Source: Actinomycetales bacterium (lineage in GTDB: Bacteria; Actinomycetota; Actinomycetes; Actinomycetales; Microbacteriaceae). From it: a stretch of DNA of 52,019 nt. The position numbers and the translations under genes were made by a program. The DNA lies in assembly GCA_017308515.1 (NCBI GenBank), contig JAFKEN010000015.1, forward strand, positions 1-52,019. Reading direction: 5' to 3'. Every line of letters begins with the position of its first letter. Positions within the stretch are counted from its first letter, which is position 1. The notes under the pieces were generated by a model that did no database searches, was not told the DNA's origin, and worked only from the letters and a program-made list of their open reading frames with translations. Shown here piece after piece: positions 12,281 to 21,087 of the stretch.

Positions 12281-13138
12281 ATGACGCTTCCGTATCGGTC
12301 GACCCCGGCTGCTCTCGCCCCCGCCCGCGCGGCGGAGCCCGAGCCGCGGGTCAGCATCGTGATCCCTGCCCGCAACGAGGCGCGCAACCTCGAGGAGATC
12401 CTGCCGGCGCTGCCGCCCGTGCACGAGGTGATCCTCGTCGACGGGCACTCCGTCGACGACACCGTCGAGGCGGCCCGTCGGGTGCTCCCCGAGGTGCGGG
12501 TGCTGAGCCAGACCCGCATGGGCAAGGGCAACGCCCTGGTCTGCGGCTTCCTCGCCGCGACCGGCGACATCGTCGTCATGTTCGACGCCGACGGCTCGGC
12601 CGACCCCGCCGAGATCCCCGCCTTCGTGCGGGCGATCGTCGAGGGCGCCGACATGGCCAAGGGCAGCCGGTTCCGCCCCGGCGGCGGCAGCGAGGACATC
12701 ACCGCGTTCCGCCGCGCCGGCAACACCTTCCTCAACGTGCTGACCAACCTGCTGCTGGGTACCCGCTACACCGACCTCTGCTACGGCTACAACGCGATCC
12801 GCCGCAGCGCGCTGGCCCGGCTCGATCTGCCGGATCCCGACCTCCCGCCCGCCGCCGACGGCGCGCTGACCTGGGGCGACGGCTTCGAGATCGAGACGGT
12901 GCTCAACTGCCGGGTCGCCGCCGCGGGGCTCCGGGTCGTCGAGGTGCCCAGCTTCGAGCGGCTGCGCCTGCACGGCGCGAGCAACCTCAACGCGATCCGC
13001 GACGGCTTCCGGGTGCTGAAGACGATCTTCGACGAGCGGCGTCGCGCGCGCGATGCCGCGTTCCTTCCCCTCGCCCTCGCCTCCGCGCCGGCCGCCGACC
13101 GGGTGCGGGTGCGCGCCTCGCGGGAGTCGGCGGCGTGA
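12281..13138 (+). CDS. GT2 glycosyltransferase, polyprenyl-phosphate sugar transferase-like
   Basis: A 285-aa family 2 glycosyltransferase. VSIVIPARNEARNL, DGHSVDDT and FDADGSADP (the DxD-type metal and nucleotide-sugar site) mark the GT-A fold. The compact size, the MGKGNALVCGF segment and the absence of long membrane regions resemble enzymes that load a sugar onto a polyprenyl phosphate or start a repeat unit. GTGAGGA lies seven nucleotides before the ATG. It is the first gene of a chain in which every stop overlaps the next start. Donor and acceptor cannot be told from sequence. Confidence 0.85.
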   Translation: MTLPYRSTPAALAPARAAEPEPRVSIVIPARNEARNLEEILPALPPVHEVILVDGHSVDDTVEAARRVLPEVRVLSQTRMGKGNALVCGFLAATGDIVVMFDADGSADPAEIPAFVRAIVEGADMAKGSRFRPGGGSEDITAFRRAGNTFLNVLTNLLLGTRYTDLCYGYNAIRRSALARLDLPDPDLPPAADGALTWGDGFEIETVLNCRVAAAGLRVVEVPSFERLRLHGASNLNAIRDGFRVLKTIFDERRRARDAAFLPLALASAPAADRVRVRASRESAA

Positions 13139-14160
13139 CGGCCGAGGCGCTCACCGTCGTCGTGTGCGCCCACACCACCCGGAGGTGGGCGCAGCTCGTC
13201 GAGGCGATCGGGTCGGTCGACGGTGCCGAGGGGGTCGACGAGGTGGTGCTCGTCGTCGACTACGACGACGAGCTGCTCGCGCGCGCCCGCGAGCGCTGGC
13301 CGCGGCTGCGGGCCATGCCCAACGCCGGCCCGCGCGGCCTCTCCGCGGCGCGCAACACCGGCATCGCCGCGGCCCGCGGCACGCTGCTCGCCTTCCTCGA
13401 CGACGACGCGACGGCGGCACCGGACTGGGCGCTGCGGCTGCGCGCCGCGTTCGACGACGAGGCGGTCGCGGCCGTCGGCGGCCACGCCGCCCCGGTCTGG
13501 CCCGACGCGCACGGGCGGCGGATGCTCGCGCCCGAACTCGACTGGATCGTCGGCTGCAGCCACCGCGGCCTGCCCACCCGCCGCGCCGAGGTGCGCAACG
13601 TCATCGGGTGCAGCATGGCGTTCCGCCGCGCCGCCTTCGAACTCGCCGGGGGCTTCCGCTCCGGGCTCGGACGCATCGGATCGGTGCCGCTCGGCGGCGA
13701 GGAGACCGAGCTGTGCATCCGGGTGCGGGCGCTCGACCCGCGCGCCCGCATCGTGCTCGAGCCGACCGCCGTCGTGCACCACCGGGTCACCGCGGAGCGC
13801 GTCTCGTGGCGCTACCTCGCGCGGCGCAGCTACTTCGAGGGGGTGTCGAAGGCGCACATCCGGGCACGGGTGGGATCCGCCGCCGCCCTGTCGAGCGAGC
13901 GCGCCTACCTGCGGCGCGTCGTGCCCGCCGCCGTGATCCGCGAGCTGGTGTCGCCCCGTCGCGGAGGACGCGCGCGCTCTCTCGGACTGCTCGTCTCGGT
14001 CGGGGCCGCGGGCTTCGGCTACCTGCGCGGGCGCGCGTCCCGCCGCGACGACGAGGCGACGGGAGCGGCGGCCCCGGCGGCGCCCGTCGCTCCGCTCGCG
14101 CGGGTCGTCGAGCTGCGCCCGACCGCGCCGCACCGCGCCGCGGCGAGGGCGACGCGGTGA
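13135..14160 (+). CDS. GT2 glycosyltransferase
   Basis: A 341-aa GT2 protein with LTVVVCAHTTRRW at the N-terminus, the LSAARNTGIAAARG nucleotide-sugar segment, LDDDATA as the DxD motif near residue 86 and GGEETELCIR as the acceptor/catalytic-base region. It lacks transmembrane helices apart from a weak hydrophobic stretch near residue 285 and ends in a basic Ala-rich tail. The GTG start overlaps the previous TGA (GTGA), and the stop overlaps the flippase start in the same way. It probably adds a sugar to a lipid-linked repeat unit on the cytoplasmic face. Confidence 0.85.
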   Translation: MTAEALTVVVCAHTTRRWAQLVEAIGSVDGAEGVDEVVLVVDYDDELLARARERWPRLRAMPNAGPRGLSAARNTGIAAARGTLLAFLDDDATAAPDWALRLRAAFDDEAVAAVGGHAAPVWPDAHGRRMLAPELDWIVGCSHRGLPTRRAEVRNVIGCSMAFRRAAFELAGGFRSGLGRIGSVPLGGEETELCIRVRALDPRARIVLEPTAVVHHRVTAERVSWRYLARRSYFEGVSKAHIRARVGSAAALSSERAYLRRVVPAAVIRELVSPRRGGRARSLGLLVSVGAAGFGYLRGRASRRDDEATGAAAPAAPVAPLARVVELRPTAPHRAAARATR

Positions 14161-15461
14161 GCGTGGAGCTCGACCGTCCGCCCCGCCCGCGCGGCATGCC
14201 CGCGCGGGTGCGCGCCGACTCGCTGTGGATCCTCGCCGGCTACGCGATCACCGGCGGCACCGGGTTCCTGTTCTGGGTGCTCGCCGCCCGGCTGATCGCC
14301 CCGGAGCGTCTCGGCTACGAGACCGCGGTCTACTCGGTGTTCACCGCGGCCGCGGCGATCGCCGCGAGCGGCGTCGGCGACGCGCTGCTCGTCATGCTGC
14401 CCACCGCGGGTCCCGACCGGCTGCGACTGCTGCGCGCCGCCGTGCTCACGACGCTCGGCGTGGGACTCGTCACCGGCACCCTCGCCGGCGTCGCGGCGGC
14501 CTTCGCGCTCGAGTCGATCGACGCGCCCATCCGCACCGGGCTGCTGATCCTCGCCGGCACCCTCATCTGGTCGCTGTTCGTGCTCAAGGATCCGACCCTG
14601 CAGGGCATCGGCCGTGCGCGCGACACCCTGCTGCTCAACGGCCCCGTCAACGTCGCCAAGCTCGGCGTGCTGCCGCTCGTCGCGCTGTGGCTCGGCACCC
14701 AGGTCGGCATGATCCCGGTCGCGGTGCTGCCCGCCGCGCTCGTGGCGGTCGTCATCGCCTTCGGGGTCATGGTGCTGCCGCGGGTGCGTCGCGGCGACGA
14801 GCTGCTCGGCGACGCCGCCGTCTCGAGCCGGCCCCGCGGCTTCGACCGCCGGGTCTTCACGGTCTTCGTCGTGCGCGACGGGATCGCGAGCGGCCTCTAC
14901 ATGGCTTCGTTCCTCGTCGTGCCCTTCGCCACCACCTGGCTTGCCGGCCCCGAACAGGGCGCGCTGCTCGCGCTGTGCTTCCAGATCGGCATGATGCTCG
15001 ACCTCGTCGCGCTCGCCTTCGGCGCCTCCTTCTCGGCCCACGCCGCGGCCGACGATGCCACGGGGGCCCACGCCCTCGGGCTCTGGTTGCGCGTGCTCGC
15101 GATCGTCGGGGGCGGGGCGGTGCTGCTCGTCGCGGTCTCGCCCGTGATCCTCGGCATCCTCGGCGGGTTCTACCTCGACTCCGGCGGGGTCGCGGTGATC
15201 GCGATCCTCGCGCTCGGCGGCGTGCTGCGCACCGCGTGGGAGATCCGCGGCGCCTCGCTGCGAGCCCGGCACCGCACGACGACGCTGCTCGTCGGCGCGA
15301 TCGTGCAGGTCGTCGTGCTCGTGCCCGTCGGCCTGATCGCGATCCCCGCGTGGGGCGCGGTCGGCGCCGCCGTCACGGTGCTCGCGGCGACCGTCGCGCT
15401 CGCGGTCATGGGACTCGTCGGGCTCCTGCGCGACGAGCGCCGGGCGAAGGCGGCGGCATGA
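14157..15461 (+). CDS. Polysaccharide flippase-like membrane protein
   Basis: A 434-aa integral membrane protein with about 12 hydrophobic helices starting at residue ~22 (SLWILAGYAITGGTGFLFWVLAARLI). This is the Wzx/MATE-like (MVF superfamily) pattern of flippases that move lipid-linked oligosaccharides across the membrane. The GTG at 14157 overlaps the preceding stop (GTGA). The frame is open far upstream, but only as a shadow of the glycosyltransferase gene. Its location among three GT2 genes supports the transport of a surface-glycan precursor. Confidence 0.85.
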   Translation: MSVELDRPPRPRGMPARVRADSLWILAGYAITGGTGFLFWVLAARLIAPERLGYETAVYSVFTAAAAIAASGVGDALLVMLPTAGPDRLRLLRAAVLTTLGVGLVTGTLAGVAAAFALESIDAPIRTGLLILAGTLIWSLFVLKDPTLQGIGRARDTLLLNGPVNVAKLGVLPLVALWLGTQVGMIPVAVLPAALVAVVIAFGVMVLPRVRRGDELLGDAAVSSRPRGFDRRVFTVFVVRDGIASGLYMASFLVVPFATTWLAGPEQGALLALCFQIGMMLDLVALAFGASFSAHAAADDATGAHALGLWLRVLAIVGGGAVLLVAVSPVILGILGGFYLDSGGVAVIAILALGGVLRTAWEIRGASLRARHRTTTLLVGAIVQVVVLVPVGLIAIPAWGAVGAAVTVLAATVALAVMGLVGLLRDERRAKAAA

Positions 15462-17143
15462 GCCCCGTGCTGACGCCCGCCATGCCGCGGCGCGGGCCGG
15501 TCGAGTGGGCCGGGGCGCGCTGGGTCGGCGAGGTCGACGAGGCGGTGCTGTGGGATCCGCAGCTCGGATCGCGTCTCGAACTCGTCGACGGCACCGCGTA
15601 CCGCGCGGCCCGTCTGCTCGTCACCCGCGCGGGCGGGGTCGCCGGATTCGTCGACCTCCCCGTCGAGAACGGCACCGTCGACACGGCCGCGCTGCGCGAC
15701 GCCGTCTGGCGGCTGCCCGAGAGCGGGTTCGCCGACCGCTCGCGCCTGCTGCCCGGCGAGGAGCCGTGGATCACGGTCGTCATCTGCACGCGCGACCGCG
15801 TCGACCAGCTGCGCGAGGCCCTCGACTCGGTGCTCGCGTGCGACTACCCGGCGTTCGACGTGGTCGTGGTCGACAACGCCTCCGCGAGCGACGCGCTGAC
15901 GCGCTACGTGCGCGACGAGTTGCGCGACGCCCGCGTGAGCGTCGTCGCCGAGCGCGTGCCCGGCCTCGCGCGCGCGCGCAACCGCGGCCTCGCCGCCGCG
16001 CAGGGCGCGATCGTCGCCTTCACCGACGACGACGTCGTCGTGCACCGCGACTGGCTGCGCCGGCTCGCCGAGGAGTTCGTCGCCCCCGAGGTGTGGTGCG
16101 TCTCGGGTCTCGTGCCCAGCGGTGAGCTGCGCACCCCCGTGCAGGCCTACTTCGATCAGCGGGTCAGCTGGTCGAGCCTGCTGCGGCGGCGCGAGTTCCT
16201 GCTCGCGAAGCCGCCCGCCGACCTGCCGATGTTCCCCTTCAGCGTCGGCGAGTTCGGCACCGGCGCCAACTTCGCCGTCGATCGGCGCCGCGCCCTCGAG
16301 CTGGGCGGCTTCGACGTGGACCTCGGGGCGGGCGTCGCGACCGCGGGCGGCGAGGATCTCGACTTCTTCACGCGCGTGCTGGTGGCCGGCGGAGGTCTCA
16401 CCGTCACGCCCTCGGCGATCGTCTGGCACCGCCACCGCACCGACCTGCCCGCGCTGCGGGTACAGGCGCGCGGCTACGGCACCGGTCTCGGCGCCTGGCT
16501 CGCGAAGCTCGCCACCGACCGGCGGATGCGGGGGATGGCGCTCGCGCGGGCCCCGCGCGCGCTCGTGCGTCTGCTCGCGAAGGGGGGCGGCTCGATCGCG
16601 GAGGACCGCGCCGGGCAGGCGCCCCTCGACGCGCGGATGCGGCGGGAGATCCGCCGGGTCGGCTGGCTCGAGCTGCGCAGCGTGCTGCGCGGGCCGGTGC
16701 TGTTCGCGCGCCTGCGCCGCACCCACGGCGGCGAGGCCGCGCGTCTCGACCCGGTGCCGCCGCGCGAGCGGCGCGCCTGGGCGCTCGTCGCGGTCGCGGC
16801 CGGCGCGGCCGCGCTGCTGAGCCTCTGGGGGGTGGTGCCGCCCCCGGCGCGCCTCGGCCTGCTGCTCGCGGGCGTCGGCCTCGGGCCGGGGGCGCTCGTG
16901 CGGGCGTGGATCCCGCTGCCCTCCGCGCTCACCGCGATGCTCGTCCCGGCGACGGGGCTCGCACTCGCGCTCATCGGGTCGTCGCTCATGGCGCAGCTCG
17001 CGCTCTGGCAGCCGGCGCTGCTGACCGCGATCCTCGGGGGAGCGCTCCTCGCGGCGGGCGCCGTGGTCGCTCTTCTCGCGCAGCGGGCGGCGTCGCGGGT
17101 GGGCGCCCGCGGGGCGGAGGCGACGGGGAGGGCCGCCGCATGA
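15458..17143 (+). CDS. GT2 glycosyltransferase with C-terminal membrane region
   Basis: A 561-aa protein in three parts. An N-terminal domain of ~100 residues carries MPRRGPVEWAGARWVGEV, as in several Microbacteriaceae GT2 proteins. The GT2 catalytic domain holds VVICTRDRVDQL, VDNASASD, LARARNRGLAAAQG, TDDDVV and GGEDLDFFTR. A C-terminal region with three or four transmembrane helices (about 445-545) follows. ATG 15458 overlaps the flippase stop (ATGA). The membrane tail suggests action at the cytoplasmic face on a lipid carrier. The donor sugar is unknown. Confidence 0.85.
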   Translation: MSPVLTPAMPRRGPVEWAGARWVGEVDEAVLWDPQLGSRLELVDGTAYRAARLLVTRAGGVAGFVDLPVENGTVDTAALRDAVWRLPESGFADRSRLLPGEEPWITVVICTRDRVDQLREALDSVLACDYPAFDVVVVDNASASDALTRYVRDELRDARVSVVAERVPGLARARNRGLAAAQGAIVAFTDDDVVVHRDWLRRLAEEFVAPEVWCVSGLVPSGELRTPVQAYFDQRVSWSSLLRRREFLLAKPPADLPMFPFSVGEFGTGANFAVDRRRALELGGFDVDLGAGVATAGGEDLDFFTRVLVAGGGLTVTPSAIVWHRHRTDLPALRVQARGYGTGLGAWLAKLATDRRMRGMALARAPRALVRLLAKGGGSIAEDRAGQAPLDARMRREIRRVGWLELRSVLRGPVLFARLRRTHGGEAARLDPVPPRERRAWALVAVAAGAAALLSLWGVVPPPARLGLLLAGVGLGPGALVRAWIPLPSALTAMLVPATGLALALIGSSLMAQLALWQPALLTAILGGALLAAGAVVALLAQRAASRVGARGAEATGRAAA

Positions 17144-18936
17144 CCGCGATCCTGGTGGCCCGCGAGTCCTCGGCGCGCGGCTCGCGCCCGATGCCCCGCC
17201 GCCCCGCCCGGCCACCGCTCGCGCGGGGCGCGAGCACGCCCCGGCGGCGCGCGGTCGGCATCGAGCTGCTGCTGCCGATCGCGGCCTTCGCGCTGCTCGC
17301 CTTCGCCCTCCCCGCGATGCGTGCGGCGGATCCCGCGGAAGGTCTCGACGTGCTGCGGGGCGCCGGGCTGCCGCTCGTGCCGGCGCTCGTGCTCGCCGTC
17401 CTCGGGGTGCTGCTGGCGGTGCGGCTGCGTCGGCGCGCCTCGGCGGTCGTCGCCCTGCTCGCGGTCGTGCTCGTGCTGCGGCTGCCGCTCTCGGCCGGCT
17501 CCGACGTGCCCATCTACAGCTGGACCTACAAGCACCTCGGGGTCGTCGACTACATCGCGGTCAACGGCTCGGTCACGCACGGCGTCGACGTCTACAGCGG
17601 GTGGCCGGCGTTCTTCGCCGCGATGGCGGGGCTCAGCCAGGTGACCGGCGTGCCGGCCCTCGTCATCGCGCAGTGGTTCCCGGTGGCGATCGGGCTGCTG
17701 CTGCCTGTGGCCTACGCGGGTCTCGCGCGCGCCTTCGGCCACTCCTGGGAGTCGACCTTCCTCGGTGCGCTCGTGCTCACGATCGCGAACTGGGTCGGGC
17801 AGGACTACTTCTCGCCGCAGGCGGTCGCCTTCCTGCTCGGGATCGCGGTGCTCGCGGCGCTCGTGGGCGCGCGCCGTCGGCCGTTGCTCGGTGTCGTCGC
17901 CGCGATCCTCTTCCTCGCCGTCGTGATGGCCCACCAGCTCACGCCGTACTGGATCATCGGGGTGAGCGTGGCGCTCGGGGTCTTCCGCTGGACGCGCCCG
18001 CGCGGCATCGGCATCGTCCTGCTGATCATCGCCGGCAGCTGGGTGCTGCTGAACCTCGACGCCCTCACCGGTCACGACCTGGTCAGCAGCCCCGACGTGG
18101 TCGCGAACGCGCAGAGCATCGTGCCCGGGGTCGGCAGTGACAGCCAGCGCCTCACCCAGTGGGCGGCGCGGCTCGTGGCCCTCGCGCTGATCGGCTCGGC
18201 GGGTCTCGCGGCCGTCGCGGGCCTGCGCGACCGCTGGATCCGCCGTCGCACGATCGTCGCCGGCGTCATCGCCTTCAGCTCCTTCGTGCTGCTGCTCGGG
18301 CAGAGCTACGGCGGCGAGGCCATCTACCGGGTGTACCTCTACGCCATTCCCGGGTGCGCGTTGCTCGTGGCGCCGGTGCTCGCGCGTTGGTTCGCCCGGC
18401 CCCCCGCGTGGGCGGGCGTCGGCGAGCGGATCGCGCGGGGGCTGGCCGTCGTGGCCACCTGCGCGGTCGCGATCGCGTCGCTGCAGGCCGTCGACGGCGC
18501 CTGGTTCCCCAACCGGGTGGATCCGGGCGCGGTGACGATCTCCGAGACGGCGCTGGCCCAGCTGCCGGACGACGCGCGGCTGGTCAGCCCCGTGAGCGCC
18601 GGTCCGGGCCGGATGACGGGCGACTACGCGCGCATGGCCGCCCACGACCCGATCTTCGACATCGGCCTCGACAGCTGGCCCGGCTGGATCGGCTCCGACT
18701 TCGCCGGCGAGACCTGGCTCGGCGAGCTGAACGGCGCCCTGTGGTGGCAGAACCGCCCGACCTACCTGCTCATCACTGATCAGATGCGGGTCACGGCGCA
18801 GTACAACGGGCTCTTCCCGCCCGGCGGCTACGACCGCTTCGTCGCGGCGATCGCGTCGAGTCCCGACTGGGAGGTCGTGGTCGACGAGGGTGATGCGATC
18901 CTGTACCGTCTGATTCCCGTGGAGGAATCCTCGTGA
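17140..18936 (+). CDS. Polytopic membrane protein, polymerase/GT-C-like
   Basis: A 598-aa protein with a basic N-terminus, 11-12 predicted transmembrane helices and a C-terminal extracytoplasmic segment (residues ~480-598). Large loops such as SWTYKHLGVVDYIAVNGSVTHGVDVYSGW between early helices resemble GT-C transferases and O-antigen-polymerase-like proteins. No single family motif is decisive. It is coupled to the neighbouring genes by ATGA upstream and GTGA downstream. By position it is the best candidate for the polymerase or the lipid-linked sugar transferase acting outside the membrane. Confidence 0.7.
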   Translation: MTAILVARESSARGSRPMPRRPARPPLARGASTPRRRAVGIELLLPIAAFALLAFALPAMRAADPAEGLDVLRGAGLPLVPALVLAVLGVLLAVRLRRRASAVVALLAVVLVLRLPLSAGSDVPIYSWTYKHLGVVDYIAVNGSVTHGVDVYSGWPAFFAAMAGLSQVTGVPALVIAQWFPVAIGLLLPVAYAGLARAFGHSWESTFLGALVLTIANWVGQDYFSPQAVAFLLGIAVLAALVGARRRPLLGVVAAILFLAVVMAHQLTPYWIIGVSVALGVFRWTRPRGIGIVLLIIAGSWVLLNLDALTGHDLVSSPDVVANAQSIVPGVGSDSQRLTQWAARLVALALIGSAGLAAVAGLRDRWIRRRTIVAGVIAFSSFVLLLGQSYGGEAIYRVYLYAIPGCALLVAPVLARWFARPPAWAGVGERIARGLAVVATCAVAIASLQAVDGAWFPNRVDPGAVTISETALAQLPDDARLVSPVSAGPGRMTGDYARMAAHDPIFDIGLDSWPGWIGSDFAGETWLGELNGALWWQNRPTYLLITDQMRVTAQYNGLFPPGGYDRFVAAIASSPDWEVVVDEGDAILYRLIPVEESS

Positions 18937-20243
18937 GCGCGCCGCGGCCCGGCGGAACGAGCGTCCGCATCCCGGCGCTCGACGCGCCGAACCGCGGGAA
19001 TCGCGTCTCGCTCGTCATCGGGCCGCTCGAGCTGCCGTCGCGCGCGGAGGTCGTCGACGCCCTGGTGCGGATCGCCCGGGAGGCTCCGGCCTCCCCGGTC
19101 GCCTACCGATTCGACGGGCCCGATCGCTGGGCCCTGGTCTCCGCCGACCGCGAGGACTGGTTCTCCTCCTTCGTCGAGCAGATCGACGCCGGGCCGGACG
19201 AGCTCGCCGTTCGTGCGGCGGAGCTGACGGCCGAGGCCGGGGCGGTGGCGCCGATCCGCATCGTCCTGGGGCGCCGGCACCTGCTGGTCTCGACCGATCA
19301 CGCGCTCGGCGACCGGGTGCTGCTGACCGGGCTGCCGAGCGCGATCCTGCGCGTCGTGGCCGGCGAGCCGGTCGCCGACTGGCTGCGGGAGCGGGCGCGG
19401 ATCCGACTGCTGCCGGCGCTGCTGCGCACCTTCGCGCTCCACCCGACCCGCGTGCTCGCGCTGCTGCGCGACCGGGGGGCGCGCACCGCCGCGCCGGTCG
19501 CTCTCGGGCCGGACGCCCCGCCCCCGCGGCCCGAGACCGTCTCGACGGCGCTCGACGGCGGGCAGCTGCGAGCGTTGCGGGCGCGGGAGCACGCTCACCC
19601 CGGTTCCGTGCTCGGCACGGCGCTCCTGCTGCGGCTGCGGGCCGCGCTCGCGGAACGGGGTCTGCCCACACGCGATGAGGTCGTCGTCGTGCAGGACGCG
19701 CGCCGCTACTTCCGCCGGCCTCCCGGCGCGGGGTCGAATCCGATCACGGGCGTCCCCGTCGCGACCGGCTCCGGGGAGCCGGAGCGGGTCGGGGCCGAGG
19801 TGCGCCGCGCGATCGAACTCGGGCGGCCGCTCGCGGCCCTCGCGCTGGGAGCGGCGACGAGCGCGGGGCGCGTGCCGGATCCCGCCCGCCGCGCCGCGCT
19901 GCCGGGCGCCGCGCGTCTGACCTACTCGCATGTCGGTCAGTTGCGCACCTTCGCCGATCTGCCCTGGGCACCGCGCTCGGGGCCGGCCGACATCCTGCTG
20001 ACCCTCGGGCCGCTCCCGGTCGGAGCGATCACCCTGACCCTCGCGCGGCTGGGCGAGGAGCTGCACGCGGCCGTCTCGTTCGACGCCGCGACCGCCGATC
20101 GCGCGCTCGTCGCGGCGGCCGTCGCGGAGGCCTTCGAGCCCGCTCGGGCCTTCGAGCCCGCTCAGGCCGTCGCACCCGCCGAGCCCCACGAGCGCGCCGA
20201 GCCGGTCCACAGCCGCCCGCGGAAGGTCGCCCGTGCCTCCTGA
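18933..20243 (+). CDS. Condensation/CoA-dependent acyltransferase-like protein
   Basis: A 436-aa soluble protein with no signal peptide. STDHALGDRV (His123, Asp127) fits the HxxxD active-site motif of condensation-domain and PapA-type acyltransferases, and the predicted two-lobed alpha/beta content and length agree. The second usual His of HHxxxDG is Thr/Asp here. The C-terminus contains a short tandem repeat, FEPARAFEPA. It overlaps the preceding gene (GTGA) and the following one by 11 nt. I infer acylation of the cluster's glycan or lipid precursor; the family call is by motif only. Confidence 0.55.
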   Translation: MSAPRPGGTSVRIPALDAPNRGNRVSLVIGPLELPSRAEVVDALVRIAREAPASPVAYRFDGPDRWALVSADREDWFSSFVEQIDAGPDELAVRAAELTAEAGAVAPIRIVLGRRHLLVSTDHALGDRVLLTGLPSAILRVVAGEPVADWLRERARIRLLPALLRTFALHPTRVLALLRDRGARTAAPVALGPDAPPPRPETVSTALDGGQLRALRAREHAHPGSVLGTALLLRLRAALAERGLPTRDEVVVVQDARRYFRRPPGAGSNPITGVPVATGSGEPERVGAEVRRAIELGRPLAALALGAATSAGRVPDPARRAALPGAARLTYSHVGQLRTFADLPWAPRSGPADILLTLGPLPVGAITLTLARLGEELHAAVSFDAATADRALVAAAVAEAFEPARAFEPAQAVAPAEPHERAEPVHSRPRKVARAS

Positions 20244-21087
20244 GCGCCGCACGCATCCCGGCATCGTCGGGGGTGTCGCGGCCGCGCTCACCCTCGGCGT
20301 GCTCGCGATCGGCGCGACCGCGCTGGTGGGGGGCGAGACGGGGGGCCCGGCGACGCCGGGCGCGATCCTGTGGTCCGACGAGTTCGACGGCCCCGCGGGT
20401 GCGCAGCTCGACTCTTCGCGATGGCGCTATCAGACCGGCGGGGGCGGCTGGGGCAACCACGAGTGGCAGACCTACCGCGCCGAGAACGGCGTGCTCGACG
20501 GGGAGGGCCACCTCGTCCTCTCCGCCCGCATCGACGAGTCGGCCCCGCCCGAGGAGCGCTACACCTCGGCGCGGATGGTGAGCGTCGGCACCGTCAGCGA
20601 GGGGCTCGTCGAGGCGCGCATCCGCCTGCCCGACGGCGCCGGGCTGCTGCCCGCGTTCTGGATGCTCGGCGCCGACATCGACGAGGTGGGCTACCCCGCC
20701 TCGGGCGAGATCGACGTCGTCGAGATCCCGGGCGCGTCGACGCACTCGGCGCACACCCTGCACGCGCCCGACCCGCGCGACGGCGGACCGGGCAGCCACG
20801 GCCAGGTCACGGTCGACGTCGACCACGCCGTGCCGCTCAGCGACGACTTCCACGTCTTCGGGGTGCGCAAGGAGGCCGACCGGGTCACCTTCCTCATCGA
20901 CGGGCAGGAGGTCGGCACCGTCGAGCGCGACCAGGTCGCCGACCGGCTCGCGTGGCCCTTCGACAAGCCCTTCACGCTGCTGTTCTCGCTCGCGATCGGC
21001 GGCGACTGGCCCGGCCCGCCCGACGCGAGCACGCCGGCCGAGTCGCAGATGGTCGTCGACTGGGTGCGGGTGCGCGCGCTCGACTAG
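20233..21087 (+). CDS. Family GH16 glycoside hydrolase (beta-glucanase type), membrane-anchored
   Basis: A 284-aa protein with an N-terminal hydrophobic helix (about 12-33) acting as a signal or anchor, then a complete GH16 jelly-roll. The catalytic signature ExDxxE is present as E159-I-D161-V-V-E164, with an upstream WSDEFDG start and a WGNHEWQTY substrate-cleft segment. GH16 enzymes cut beta-1,3/1,4-glucans or galactans or act as transglycosylases. The GTG start lies inside the preceding gene. In this cluster it probably trims or releases the polysaccharide. Its stop shares the palindrome CTAG with the convergent oxidoreductase. Confidence 0.88.
   Translation: MPPERRTHPGIVGGVAAALTLGVLAIGATALVGGETGGPATPGAILWSDEFDGPAGAQLDSSRWRYQTGGGGWGNHEWQTYRAENGVLDGEGHLVLSARIDESAPPEERYTSARMVSVGTVSEGLVEARIRLPDGAGLLPAFWMLGADIDEVGYPASGEIDVVEIPGASTHSAHTLHAPDPRDGGPGSHGQVTVDVDHAVPLSDDFHVFGVRKEADRVTFLIDGQEVGTVERDQVADRLAWPFDKPFTLLFSLAIGGDWPGPPDASTPAESQMVVDWVRVRALD

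Noticed and set aside
20128-20175. Meaningful repeat domain at the end of the condensation-like protein
   Set aside because: Only two copies of a short FEPA unit from a 19-bp duplication; likely slippage in a disordered tail.
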